This document shows positions 33,487-42,132 of a DNA stretch of 64,000 nucleotides, one piece after another. The DNA lies in contig NZ_JBHTAA010000005.1 of assembly GCF_042663225.1 (NCBI RefSeq), positions 620,001 to 684,000 on the forward strand, given 5' to 3'. The position numbers and the translations under genes were made by a program. Every line of letters starts with the position of its first letter. Position 1 is the first letter of the stretch. The DNA comes from Haloferax namakaokahaiae (lineage in GTDB: Archaea > Halobacteriota > Halobacteria > Halobacteriales > Haloferacaceae). Below the pieces are notes generated by a model. That model saw only the letters and a list, made by a program, of their open reading frames with translations, made no database searches and was not told the origin of the DNA.

Positions 33487-33537
33487 CGATGACGTCAACA
33501 GCGAGACTACAGCACGACTTGCAGAAAGGAAGAGAGC

Positions 33538-33578
33538 GCTTCAGACACGCTTTCGCTTCGCTCAATCGTGTCTGAAGC
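33538..33578 (-). terminator. 12-bp hairpin at the end of the purN-purH' gene
   Basis: GCTTCAGACACG (33538-33549) pairs perfectly with CGTGTCTGAAGC (33567-33578) across 17 bases. It overlaps the last codons of the purine gene and is followed on the minus strand by a pyrimidine-rich stretch, which fits a terminator. Confidence 0.5.
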
Positions 33579-35139
33579 ACCTACTTCCCGTCATCACCAT
33601 CGCAATTCCGCGCTCGTTGCAGGCCTCGATGACCTTGTCGTCGTTCACGGAGCCACCGGGTTGGATGACGGCCTCGATGCCCGCGTCGGCGGCTTTCTCG
33701 ACGCCGTCCGGGAACGGGAAGAAGGCGTCGGAGGCCATAACTGCGCCCTCCGGTCCTTTGCCCTCAGCGTGTTCTTCGGCCTTCATCGCCGCGAGGTGGA
33801 CCGCATCGACGCGGGAGACTTGGCCCATGCCGACGCCGACCGTCTCGGTACCTTTGGCGAAGAGGATGCCGTTGGATTTGACGTGCTTGAGCACCTTCCA
33901 CGCGAAGAGCATCGTCTCCAACTGTTCGTCTGTGGGTTCGGTCTCGGTGACGATTTCGAGGTCGTCGAGCGTGGGCACCCACGTGTCGCGCTCCTGGACG
34001 AGACGACCGCCGACGAGCGACTTCTCGGTGTAGGTCTCGGTGCGCTCGCCGAGTTCGCCCACATTCAGTACACGAAGATTCTTCTTCTCGGTGAGCACGT
34101 CGAGCGCGTCGTCGGTGTAGCCGGGCGCGACGACGACTTCTTTGAACGAGTCGATAATGAGTTCGGCCGTCTCGGCGTCGCACTCGCGGTTGAGCGCGAC
34201 GATGCCGCCGAAGGCACTCATGGGGTCCGTGGCGAGCGCGTCGGCGTAGGCCTCGGCGAGGGTGTCGGCGGTGGCGCAGCCAGCGGGGTTGGTGTGCTTG
34301 ATGACCGCGGCGGCGGGTTCGTCGAACTCTTTAATCAAGTTCAGCGCGCCGTCGGCGTCGTTGTAGTTGTTGTACGAGAGTGCCTTCGCGCCCTCGTTGA
34401 GCTGTGGTGCGCCGACGACGGACGCCTCGTCGCACGTCTCGTCGATGTAGACGGCGGCGTCCTGATGCGGGTTCTCGCCGTACCGAAGCGTGTCGTAGCG
34501 GTCCTCGGAGACGACGCGGCGAGACGGGAGTCCGGCGTCTTCGTCGCCTTCGACCGAGACGCTTCCGTCTTCGACCGTCACGCGCTCTTCGGCGAACCAG
34601 CGGACTGCGCGTGGGTAGGCTTTGAACTCGGCGTCGTAGAGGACGCGAGATTTGAGGGCGTCTTCGTCGTCACCCTCGTAGACGGGGACGGCCTCTTGGG
34701 TCACGATTGGGCCGGCATCGACTTCCTCGTTGACGACGTGGACCGTACAGCCGGTCGTCTTCACGCCCGCGTCGAGGACCTGTTCGTGGGCGTCCATGCC
34801 GGGGAACGCGGGCAGAAGCGACGGGTGGACGTTGAGCGTCGTCGGCGCGCCGTCGAGGAACGTCGAGGTGAGCACGCGCATGTAGCCGTCGAGACAGACG
34901 ATGTCGAAGTCGAAATCCTCCAAGGCGTCGAGGATGCGCTCTTCGTGGGATTCGCGTGACTCGTCGTCGCCGCGCTCGACGACGACCGTCGGGATGTCGC
35001 GTTCGGCGGCCGAGTCGAGAACGGGCGCGTCAGCGTGGTTCGAGACGACGACGCCGAGTTCGGCTCCACCCGGAGCGCGGTCGGCGATGTTGAGCAGGTT
35101 TCGTCCACGGTTGCTCGCAAGACCGGCGATGATGACCAT
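33562..35139 (-). CDS. purNH: Fused GAR transformylase (PurN) and AICAR transformylase (PurH C-domain)
   Basis: Residues about 1-186 are a PurN domain (MVIIAGLASNRGRNL; NVHPSLLP with catalytic Asn103 and His105; Asp141 in EEVDAGP). Residues about 214-525 are the AICAR transformylase part of PurH (LRYGENPHQ, then IKHTNPAG with Lys281-His282). The MGS-like IMP cyclohydrolase domain that normally begins PurH is absent and replaced by PurN. Both halves use formyl-tetrahydrofolate in steps 3 and 9 of purine synthesis. IMP closure would need a separate enzyme such as PurO. The ATG at 35139 is the clear domain start. It is divergent from purB. Confidence 0.93.
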   Translation of the reverse strand: MVIIAGLASNRGRNLLNIADRAPGGAELGVVVSNHADAPVLDSAAERDIPTVVVERGDDESRESHEERILDALEDFDFDIVCLDGYMRVLTSTFLDGAPTTLNVHPSLLPAFPGMDAHEQVLDAGVKTTGCTVHVVNEEVDAGPIVTQEAVPVYEGDDEDALKSRVLYDAEFKAYPRAVRWFAEERVTVEDGSVSVEGDEDAGLPSRRVVSEDRYDTLRYGENPHQDAAVYIDETCDEASVVGAPQLNEGAKALSYNNYNDADGALNLIKEFDEPAAAVIKHTNPAGCATADTLAEAYADALATDPMSAFGGIVALNRECDAETAELIIDSFKEVVVAPGYTDDALDVLTEKKNLRVLNVGELGERTETYTEKSLVGGRLVQERDTWVPTLDDLEIVTETEPTDEQLETMLFAWKVLKHVKSNGILFAKGTETVGVGMGQVSRVDAVHLAAMKAEEHAEGKGPEGAVMASDAFFPFPDGVEKAADAGIEAVIQPGGSVNDDKVIEACNERGIAMVMTGSRCFRHD

Positions 35140-35329
35140 ATGCACTGAGCGTGCGGCATTCCTCAAAGTGGTTGCGGTCCTCGGAGGCCAAACTATACTC
35201 GATTGTGTGTATTTACTGGATTCGGTAATCGAATTTGGGGCGAATGAAAGCACGTTTGTGTATAGAAATTGGATTCGAGTCGGAGCCGAACCCCCGGCGT
35301 TTAACCCGTGTGACCGAGAGCACTCAGCC

Positions 35330-36715
35330 ATGACCGACGCTACTCGAAGTAATCCGCTCTATGCGGTGTCGCCACTCGACGGGCGATACGCGTCTCGGAC
35401 CGCGCCGCTGTCGCCGCACGTGAGCGAGGCCGCGCTCATGCGCGCTCGCGTGCAGGTCGAAGTCGAATACCTGCTCGCGCTGGCCGACCTCGATGCGACG
35501 CCGCTCTCGTTTTCCGACGACGAACGCGCCGACCTCAGAGCACTCTACGAGGAGTTCGACGCCGACGACGCCGACCTCGTCAAACGCCTCGAAGTCGAGG
35601 GCGCGGAAGGCTACACTGCGACGAATCACGACGTGAAGGCCGTCGAGTACTTCATCCGCACCGAGACCGAGGAGTCGGTCCACCCGTGGATTCACTTCGG
35701 ACTCACCTCCGAGGACGTGAACAACCTCTCGCACCGCCTGATGGTCAAGGGGGCAGTCGAAGACGTGTTAGTCCCCGAGTTGCGGGCGATGCGCGACGAA
35801 CTCGTCGAACTCGCACAGGAGTATCGAGGCGTGCCGATGCTCGCGCGCACCCACGGCCAACCCGCGACGCCGACGACCTTCGGAAAGGAGGTCGCCGTCT
35901 ACGCCGCTCGTCTCGGGCGCACGCTCGCTCGCGTCGAGCGCGCCGCCGACTCGCTCGCTGGCAAGCTCGCGGGGGCATCCGGAACCTACGCCGCCCACGT
36001 CGCCGCCTATCCCGACGTTGACTGGCGCGCGTTCTCCCGCGAGTTCGTCACGTTGCTCGGTCTCGACCACACCGCGCTGGCGACGCAAGTCAACCCCTGT
36101 GACGACTTCGCCGCCCTCTTCGACGCCTTCCGCGGCGTCAACAACGTCGTCATCGACCTCGACCTCGACATGTGGCTCTACATCTCCGACCGCTATCTCG
36201 GCCAGGAGACCGTCGAAGGTGAGACCGGTTCCTCGACGATGCCGCACAAGGTCAACCCCATCGACTTCGAGAACTCCGAGGGCAACCTCTCGAAGGCCAA
36301 CTCTGACCTGACGTTCCTCGCCGACTACGTGACCACCTCCCGTCTCCAGCGCGACCTCTCTGATTCGACGGTCAAGCGCAACATCGGCGCGGCGTTCGCC
36401 CACTGTCTCATCGGCTACGGCAAGACGCAGAAAGGACTCGGGAAAGTCGTCCCGAACGAGCACGTCATGCGCGAGGAACTCGACGCGACGCCCGCGATTA
36501 TCGGCGAAGCGGTCCAGACGATTCTCCGCCGCGAGGGCGACACGCAGGCCTACGAGCGCGTCAAGAAACTCACTCGCGGCCGCGAGGTGACACTGGAAGA
36601 CTTCTACGACCTCTTCGAATCGCTCGACGTGGACGACGAGACGCGCGAGGAGTTACTCTCCCTGACGCCAGCGACGTACGTCGGACTCGCGGACGAACTC
36701 GTCGGCGACCTGTAA
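35330..36715 (+). CDS. purB: Adenylosuccinate lyase
   Basis: The 461-residue protein has the fumarase-superfamily signature GSSTMPHKVNP, plus LARTHGQPATPTTFGKE and NLSHRLM, placing it as PurB. It cleaves SAICAR and adenylosuccinate. The ATG at 35330 fits the conserved start NPLYAVSPLDGRYASRT. It is divergent from the PurN-PurH' gene, with a 190-base AT-rich region between them that likely holds both promoters. Confidence 0.95.
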   Translation: MTDATRSNPLYAVSPLDGRYASRTAPLSPHVSEAALMRARVQVEVEYLLALADLDATPLSFSDDERADLRALYEEFDADDADLVKRLEVEGAEGYTATNHDVKAVEYFIRTETEESVHPWIHFGLTSEDVNNLSHRLMVKGAVEDVLVPELRAMRDELVELAQEYRGVPMLARTHGQPATPTTFGKEVAVYAARLGRTLARVERAADSLAGKLAGASGTYAAHVAAYPDVDWRAFSREFVTLLGLDHTALATQVNPCDDFAALFDAFRGVNNVVIDLDLDMWLYISDRYLGQETVEGETGSSTMPHKVNPIDFENSEGNLSKANSDLTFLADYVTTSRLQRDLSDSTVKRNIGAAFAHCLIGYGKTQKGLGKVVPNEHVMREELDATPAIIGEAVQTILRREGDTQAYERVKKLTRGREVTLEDFYDLFESLDVDDETREELLSLTPATYVGLADELVGDL

Positions 36716-37023
36716 AACGAACGCGACACACTCAGCTTCGATTTTCTCGACGGTCAGTTGGTCAGAAGCGACGGCTCAGCACTGTAGAAGCGACGGCTGA
36801 GGAGTGTTATGGGGCATCACCCGGTGGCTGACAGGCACGGTGGAACGTCAGCCGAGGGTGAGTGGGCACGGGTCGGTGAACGCGTACAATCGGGCTGGAC
36901 TGGTGTTCCGCGCGAGGCGGTGCGTCATTGGGCTGGTCATGCAGACGCGGGGCGCTCACCGTGGTGAAATTATTTACTCGTCGTAGAATAAGTCTTTTGG
37001 TGGGGTGGTGCGTCTGGGGGAAC
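36716..37023. other. Region between purB and gdh
   Basis: This 308-base stretch has no convincing gene. It contains a 22-bp tandem repeat (36764-36807) and, near 36964-36978, an AT-rich GAAATTATTTACTC before gdh that may be its promoter. Confidence 0.5.
36764..36807. repeat. Two tandem copies of a 22-bp repeat
   Basis: AGAAGCGACGGCTCAGCACTGT (36764-36785) is followed by AGAAGCGACGGCTGAGGAGTGT (36786-36807), differing at three bases. Confidence 0.85.
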
Positions 37024-38097
37024 ATGCAAGCAATCGCTGTCAAGCGAGGGGAAGACAAACCGGTCATCATCGAAAAGCCCAGACCGGAGCCTGAGCCGGG
37101 TGAGGCGCTCGTTCGGACGCTTCGCGTCGGCGTCGATGGCACCGACCACGAGGTCATCGCCGGTGGCCACGGCGGGTTCCCCGAGGGAGAAGACCACCTC
37201 GTTCTCGGCCACGAGGCAGTCGGCATCGTCGTAGACCCGAACGGAACGCATCTCGAAGAGGGCGACATCGTCGTCCCGACAGTCCGCCGCCCGCCAGCGG
37301 ATGGAACCAACGAGTACTTCGAGCGAGGCGAACCCGACATGGCCCCCGACGGGATGTACGTCGAGCGCGGCATCGTCGGGGCCCACGGCTATATGTCCGA
37401 CTTCTTCACCTCTCCTGCGGAGTACCTCGTCCGCATCCCGGAGTCGCAGGCCGACCTCGGTTTTCTCATCGAACCCATCTCTATCACCGAAAAGGCGCTC
37501 GAACTCGCCTACGCGAGTCGGTCGTCGTTCGACTGGGACCCGACCAGCGCGCTCGTCCTCGGCAACGGCAGTCTGGGTCTCCTGACGCTCGCCATGCTCA
37601 AAGCCGACGACAAGGGCTACGAGAACCTCTACTGTCTCGGCCGCCGTGACCGGCCCGACCCGACTATCGACATCATCGAAAAGCTCGGCGCGACGTACGT
37701 CGATTCGCGGAAGACGCCGGTCGATGAGATTCCCGACGAGCACGAGTACATCGACCTCGTCTACGAAGCGACGGGCTTCCCGAAACACCCGTTCCAATCC
37801 GTACAGGCGCTCGCACCGAACGGCGTGGGTGCCTTGCTCGGTGTCCCGACCGACTGGGAGTTCGAAGTCGATGCCGGCGCGTTCCACCGCGAGATGGTGC
37901 TCCACAACAAGGCGCTCGTCGGCAGCGTCAACTCGCACGTTCGGCACTTCGAGAAGGCGACCGTCTCGTTCACCAAGCTTCCCCAGTGGTTCCGCGAAGA
38001 CCTCGTCACCGGCATCTACGACCTCGACGACTTCGAGGCGGCATTCATCGACGACGACACGACTATAAAAACGGCCATCGAATTCGGTACTATATGA
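37024..38097 (+). CDS. gdh: NAD(P)+-dependent glucose 1-dehydrogenase
   Basis: The 357-residue zinc-containing MDR enzyme matches the well-studied Haloferax mediterranei glucose dehydrogenase very closely (start AIAVKRGEDKPVIIEKPRPE, same length). Zinc ligands typical of that enzyme are visible: Asp38, His63 and Glu64 in LGHEAVG. The Rossmann motif is LVLGNGSLGLLTLA. It oxidises glucose to gluconolactone in the semiphosphorylative Entner-Doudoroff pathway. Its TGA overlaps the ATG of gfcR. Confidence 0.96.
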   Translation: MQAIAVKRGEDKPVIIEKPRPEPEPGEALVRTLRVGVDGTDHEVIAGGHGGFPEGEDHLVLGHEAVGIVVDPNGTHLEEGDIVVPTVRRPPADGTNEYFERGEPDMAPDGMYVERGIVGAHGYMSDFFTSPAEYLVRIPESQADLGFLIEPISITEKALELAYASRSSFDWDPTSALVLGNGSLGLLTLAMLKADDKGYENLYCLGRRDRPDPTIDIIEKLGATYVDSRKTPVDEIPDEHEYIDLVYEATGFPKHPFQSVQALAPNGVGALLGVPTDWEFEVDAGAFHREMVLHNKALVGSVNSHVRHFEKATVSFTKLPQWFREDLVTGIYDLDDFEAAFIDDDTTIKTAIEFGTI

Positions 38098-38729
38098 AGA
38101 ACGTCGATGACCTCATCGCCAGCGCGGCCGAACTCGCAGACCGAGGGCTCTCGAAAGGCGAAATCGCCGACGAGTTGAACGTCTCGCGCGAAACCGCCAG
38201 TTGGCTGGTCGAACGAAGCGGCGCGGCCACCAAGCCCGAAACGCCGGCAGTAGAGCCCGACGGACCCGACGACATCCACGTCGATTGGAACGCCATCGGA
38301 AGCGGCGGCAAGCGACTCACGTACATCGGTCGCGCGCTCGCCGACCTCCTGACGGAGACGAACGACCCCGCGGAGGTCACCATCGGTATCGAGAAGGCGG
38401 GCGTCCCCCTCGCAACCGCCGTCTCGCGCGAACTCGAAACCTCGCTCGGGTCGTACGCCCCGGCGAAGCATCAGTGGGAAGAAGGCGACATCGACGACCT
38501 CGGTGGCGGCTTCTCCCGAAACTTCGCGCACGTCTCGGGCAAGCGCTGTTTCATCGTTGACGACACGGTGACGAGCGGAACGACGCTCAAAGAGACCATC
38601 GAGGCGATTCACGCGGAAGGCGGCGACCCCGTCGCCTGTGTCGTCATCGTCGATAAACAGGGCGTCGAGGAAATCGACGGCGTCCCCGTCTACTCGCTCA
38701 TCAACGTCGTCCGCGTCGGCGAACAGTAA
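38094..38729 (+). CDS. gfcR: GfcR-type PRTase-like transcriptional regulator
   Basis: The 211-residue protein joins an N-terminal HTH (DRGLSKGEIADELNVSRETA) to a phosphoribosyltransferase-like domain with PRPP loop FIVDDTVTSGTTLKE at residues 153-167. In Haloferax, GfcR (formerly called PyrE-like) activates glycolytic genes in response to sugar signals. The ATGA overlap with gdh couples the two. It likely binds a phosphorylated sugar rather than making nucleotides. Confidence 0.92.
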   Translation: MKNVDDLIASAAELADRGLSKGEIADELNVSRETASWLVERSGAATKPETPAVEPDGPDDIHVDWNAIGSGGKRLTYIGRALADLLTETNDPAEVTIGIEKAGVPLATAVSRELETSLGSYAPAKHQWEEGDIDDLGGGFSRNFAHVSGKRCFIVDDTVTSGTTLKETIEAIHAEGGDPVACVVIVDKQGVEEIDGVPVYSLINVVRVGEQ

Positions 38730-38780
38730 CGAAAGGCGGCGGACGCAACCCCTTTGTCGGCCGGGGCGTAATGTGCGGTT

Positions 38781-39125
38781 ATGACGTTTACACCCGAGCA
38801 GCTCGACGCCGAAGAAGTCGATGCCCGTGTCGAAGAAGCCCTTGAGAACAACCACGTCGTCCTCTTTATGAAGGGCAACCGTCTCATGCCCCAGTGCGGC
38901 TACTCCGCGAAGGCGCTCGAACTCATCTCGCAGTACGAAGACGAGTTCGAGACGGTGGACGTCCTTCCCGCCCTCCCGCAGTTCCGCGCCTCGCTCAACG
39001 AAGTCAGCGGCTGGGAGACGATTCCGCAGACGTTCGTCGATGGCGAGTTCATCGGCGGCAGCGACATCCTCGCCGAACTCGACGAACGCGGCGAACTCGA
39101 ATCGGCACTGGCGGGCGACGCCTGA
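38781..39125 (+). CDS. Monothiol glutaredoxin
   Basis: The 114-residue protein has the Grx4-type monothiol site MPQCGYS (Cys39), with conserved neighbours VVLFMKGNR and the glutathione-binding-like IPQTFVDGEFIGGSD. Monothiol glutaredoxins carry Fe-S clusters. In haloarchaea, gamma-glutamylcysteine rather than glutathione would be the thiol. The gene stands behind gfcR after a 51-base gap. Confidence 0.92.
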   Translation: MTFTPEQLDAEEVDARVEEALENNHVVLFMKGNRLMPQCGYSAKALELISQYEDEFETVDVLPALPQFRASLNEVSGWETIPQTFVDGEFIGGSDILAELDERGELESALAGDA

Positions 39126-39271
39126 GGTTCGCTAGTTTCCATTGACATTTTCTGTCTGTTGACTGACTCGAAGAGTAGGCCATATAAGGCTTCGAACCCT
39201 ACATGCACACAGGTATCGCCAAAACCGCGTGCGCGCCCGCACCGTGACGCTCGACGATACCGAAGCCAACA

Positions 39272-39838
39272 ATGTCAGGCCGCGTATATCGACTCCATTC
39301 GACGTTGGAATTGCCACTCGAAGACGTACTTGATTACTTCGAGAATAATCCCGAACTCCCACCGGAGGTTGAGGATGTGGACATCACGCGCCGTAACAAC
39401 ACGCTCATCATCAAGGCCGTCTCTGCTGACGACAACCTCAGCAAGTACACACCGACGGCCCAACTGAAGGCGAGTGTGACGGAAAACCGGGTGTACGAAG
39501 AAGAACCGCCACGCGCAGGGGCACCGAACTGGGGCCGCGAGGAAGAAGAAGAGATTCCCTCGGAACTCGTCGAGTTCGCCTGTTTCAAAGGCGACCTCGA
39601 GACGGTGCTTCAGAACACCGCACTCCAGTACCCGATGTTCCTCGTCCTCCGCGAGGTGGCACTGCGCTCCGAGAAAGGGACGCTGACCGCCATCACCGAG
39701 GACGACGGCGACCTTCACGCAACCCGCATCGTAGAAGGTGAACGCCGCGCCGCATCCGTCGAGGTCGTTGAGAACCCACAGCAGAACGGGTCCAGCGACA
39801 CCGGCATCAACTGGCGCGACAACAAGTTCATCTCCTGA
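39272..39838 (+). CDS. Conserved haloarchaeal protein, function unknown (DUF7110-like)
   Basis: The 188-residue acidic protein starts MSGRVYRLHSTLELPLEDVL and contains an EPPRAGAPNWGREEEEEIP linker and a second, charged alpha-beta half. Family number is uncertain. An AT-rich CATATAAG near 39181-39188 and an A/T-poor spacer precede it. A hairpin with a T-run follows the stop. Confidence 0.75.
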   Translation: MSGRVYRLHSTLELPLEDVLDYFENNPELPPEVEDVDITRRNNTLIIKAVSADDNLSKYTPTAQLKASVTENRVYEEEPPRAGAPNWGREEEEEIPSELVEFACFKGDLETVLQNTALQYPMFLVLREVALRSEKGTLTAITEDDGDLHATRIVEGERRAASVEVVENPQQNGSSDTGINWRDNKFIS

Positions 39839-39858
39839 ATCTCCCATACTTCCGGTCT

Positions 39859-39888
39859 CCACGCTTCGCGTGGCGCGCGCACATTTTT
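39859..39888 (+). terminator. Hairpin plus T-run after the gene ending at 39838
   Basis: CCACGC (39859-39864) pairs with GCGTGG (39868-39873) around TTC, followed by GC-rich bases and TTTTT at 39884-39888. Confidence 0.55.
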
Positions 39889-39970
39889 GTCGTGTCCCGT
39901 GGTAGCAATGCGCAGTGCCATCCTCGGCCAAAAATCATTTACACGTCCTAATTATATGTAATTACGAGTC

Positions 39971-40942
39971 ATGTCGCAAGCCTTCCCAGACTACCTCGAC
40001 GTCGATTATACCGACGGTGAGGGCGAGACCCCGGAAGACTACCCAGCCATCGAGGACAAAATCGAGAAAGCAATCGAGGTCACGAAAGAAGGCCTCGAAC
40101 AGTACGAGAACCCCGCGGTCATGTGGACCGGCGGAAAAGACTCGACGCTGACGCTCTACTTCATCAAAGAGGTCGCCGAGAAGTTCGACCTCGAGATGCC
40201 GCCGACGGTCTTCATCGACCACTACCAGCACTTCGACGAGATTATCGACTTCGTGAAGTTCTGGGCCGACGAGTGGGACCTCGAAGTCATCTGGGCACGC
40301 AACGAGGACGTCGGCGAGTACGTCGATGAGCACGGACTCGAACCCGGCGACGACATCGACATCTCCCAACTCTCGGAGCACAACCAGCACCACGTCCGCG
40401 AGATTCTCGAATACGAGGACGAGACGTTCCCGTTCCTCCTCGACACCTACGTCGGCAACCACCTCCTGAAGACGGTCGCACTTAACGACACGCTCGAATC
40501 GTACGACATCGACGGCGTCATCTCGGGCATTCGCTGGGACGAACAGGAGTCCCGCGCCGACGAGACGTTCTTCAGTCCGCGTCACGACCCGGACATCTAC
40601 CCGCCGCACGACCGCATTCAGCCCATCCTTCAGTTCGAAGAGCGCGCGGTCTGGGACGCCTTCTGGCACTTCGCCATCCCGGACACCGTCGAGAACTACC
40701 CCGACGACGGCTACGTCCCCGAGAGCGCCGACGACCTCCCCGAAGGCGTCGAGCAATCCGACATCCCCGTCTCGCCCAAGTACTTCGCTGGATTCCGCAG
40801 CCTCGGCAGCGAAGTCTCGACGGACAAGTCCGCAGCGGAACCGGCATGGTTGCAGGACATGGAGAACACGACCGAGCGCGCAGGCCGCGCACAGGACAAA
40901 GAGGACCTGATGGAACGCCTGCGTGACCTCGGCTACATGTAA
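39971..40942 (+). CDS. CysD/PAPS-reductase-like PP-loop ATPase, copy 1
   Basis: The 323-residue protein has the PP-loop GGKDST at residues 54-59, a SGIRWDEQESRADETFF segment and a C-terminus ERAGRAQDKEDLMERLRDLG that is very like CysD, the small subunit of ATP sulfurylase, and PAPS reductases. No CysN or CysH partner is next to it, so either sulfate activation or another adenylation (for example sulfur transfer) is possible. It has a close paralog at 42133-43086. A T-run begins directly after its stop. Confidence 0.85.
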   Translation: MSQAFPDYLDVDYTDGEGETPEDYPAIEDKIEKAIEVTKEGLEQYENPAVMWTGGKDSTLTLYFIKEVAEKFDLEMPPTVFIDHYQHFDEIIDFVKFWADEWDLEVIWARNEDVGEYVDEHGLEPGDDIDISQLSEHNQHHVREILEYEDETFPFLLDTYVGNHLLKTVALNDTLESYDIDGVISGIRWDEQESRADETFFSPRHDPDIYPPHDRIQPILQFEERAVWDAFWHFAIPDTVENYPDDGYVPESADDLPEGVEQSDIPVSPKYFAGFRSLGSEVSTDKSAAEPAWLQDMENTTERAGRAQDKEDLMERLRDLGYM

Positions 40943-41039
40943 CGACTTTTTTCGGACTCGGGTCGCACTCCGTGCGACCACTCACCCGAAAAACCTCGAC
41001 TAAAAAGACGCCGAGTGACTCGCTTCGCTCGCACTCGGT
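40943..41039 (+). repeat. Structured downstream repeat, copy 1
   Basis: This 97-base block follows the stop of copy 1 of the CysD-like gene and is matched at 43092-43188 with six differences. It begins CGACTTTTTTCGG, contains the stem GGTCGCAC/GTGCGACC, and ends with the stem CCGAGTG (41011-41017)/CACTCGG (41032-41038). The first part looks like a terminator. Confidence 0.75.
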
Positions 41040-41115
41040 ACAACGTCTCTCTTCGACGCTGTCGAATTCCTACTCGCGTGAGAGAAGTAGCGTGCCAAAC
41101 CCAGCAGAATCGTCC

Positions 41116-41952
41116 CTACCGATGGTCGGCGCGCTCGTCGAAAACCGCACCACTCGACTCCTGAACGAACGAGACCACGGTATCGACGAAGATGCCGGGT
41201 ACCGTGTTCATAGCGACGTGTCCCTGTCCCTCGAAGGTGACAACCCGACTGTTCGGCAGTGCGTCGGCGAGTATCTTCGCCGCCTCGTCGGCCCACTCGA
41301 AGCTCTCGCCACCGACCAGTAGGAGCGTCGGCGTCGTCATCTCCGCGAACTGCGTCGAATCGAACTCGAACTCGGCGGGTGCCCGCTCTTCACGAGGGAT
41401 GATACGAGCCATCTCGACACGGTCCGGCCAGCTCGGTGCCTCTCGAAGCGACTCCAACTCCTCCGGCTTCAGTTCGACGTACTCGGCGAGATACAGAACG
41501 AGCGCCTGTTCGACGTCGCCGGCGGCGATGAGCGCTTCCATCTCGGCGAGGAGGTCCTCGGCGTACAGATACGGGCCGACGACCCCCCACGGGGTTGGCG
41601 CTTCGTAGAGGATGAGCGTACTGAGATTCGCAGTTCGAAGGGACGCACCGAGGGCGCAGAGGGCACCTTGAGAGTGACCAAGGAGATTCACCGGTTCGTC
41701 TATCGAATCGACGACCGCAACCACGTCATCGAACTCTCGTTCCAGCGAATACCGTTCTGCGTCTCCGCTCTCCCCATAGCCTCGGCGGTCCATCGCGTAC
41801 ACGGTGAAGTACTGGGCGAGAGTGGGCCGAACGTCTGCTAACTCCCATCGCGTGTGGTCGCTGGTCGTCGCATGCACGAGCACGAGCGGTGGCCCGCTAC
41901 CCGTCCGTTCGTACGCGATTGGCGTGCCGTCCGACGATGTGACAGTCTCCAT
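41116..41952 (-). CDS. Alpha/beta-fold hydrolase
   Basis: The 278-residue protein has the nucleophile elbow GHSQGA with Ser94, an oxyanion region LVHATTSDHTRW, and the catalytic His245 in GQGHVAM. It lies between the two CysD-like paralogs on the opposite strand, so it either separates a duplicated pair or was inserted later. Substrate unknown; the family includes esterases, haloalkane dehalogenases and lipases. Confidence 0.9.
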   Translation of the reverse strand: METVTSSDGTPIAYERTGSGPPLVLVHATTSDHTRWELADVRPTLAQYFTVYAMDRRGYGESGDAERYSLEREFDDVVAVVDSIDEPVNLLGHSQGALCALGASLRTANLSTLILYEAPTPWGVVGPYLYAEDLLAEMEALIAAGDVEQALVLYLAEYVELKPEELESLREAPSWPDRVEMARIIPREERAPAEFEFDSTQFAEMTTPTLLLVGGESFEWADEAAKILADALPNSRVVTFEGQGHVAMNTVPGIFVDTVVSFVQESSGAVFDERADHR

Positions 41953-42132
41953 GATACCTCACTGATAGAAGAGAGGCTACCAAGGTATGTTAGCATTTCC
42001 CGCACTTTCGAACAGGGGCGTTCGATACAGTGTTCTCTGTTCTTGTTCTTCAGCGCCTAACGCCCGATAGGTGTCGTCTAACGCGGCGTTAGCCCGAAAA
42101 CATAGATAACGTCTCCCGACCATGCGTGTTGC

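Noticed and set aside
33425..33495. A second tRNA gene downstream of tRNA-Trp
   Set aside because: Only T-arm-like sequence is present; no anticodon arm, D arm or acceptor pair can be drawn. It is reported as an inverted repeat instead.
36804..36986. A 60-codon open frame before gdh
   Set aside because: Weak coding bias, no recognisable domain, and it covers the likely gdh promoter region.
39203..39247. A 14-codon frame upstream of the gene at 39272
   Set aside because: The TATA-like box at 39181-39188 would place transcription start downstream of its ATG, so it is unlikely to be translated.
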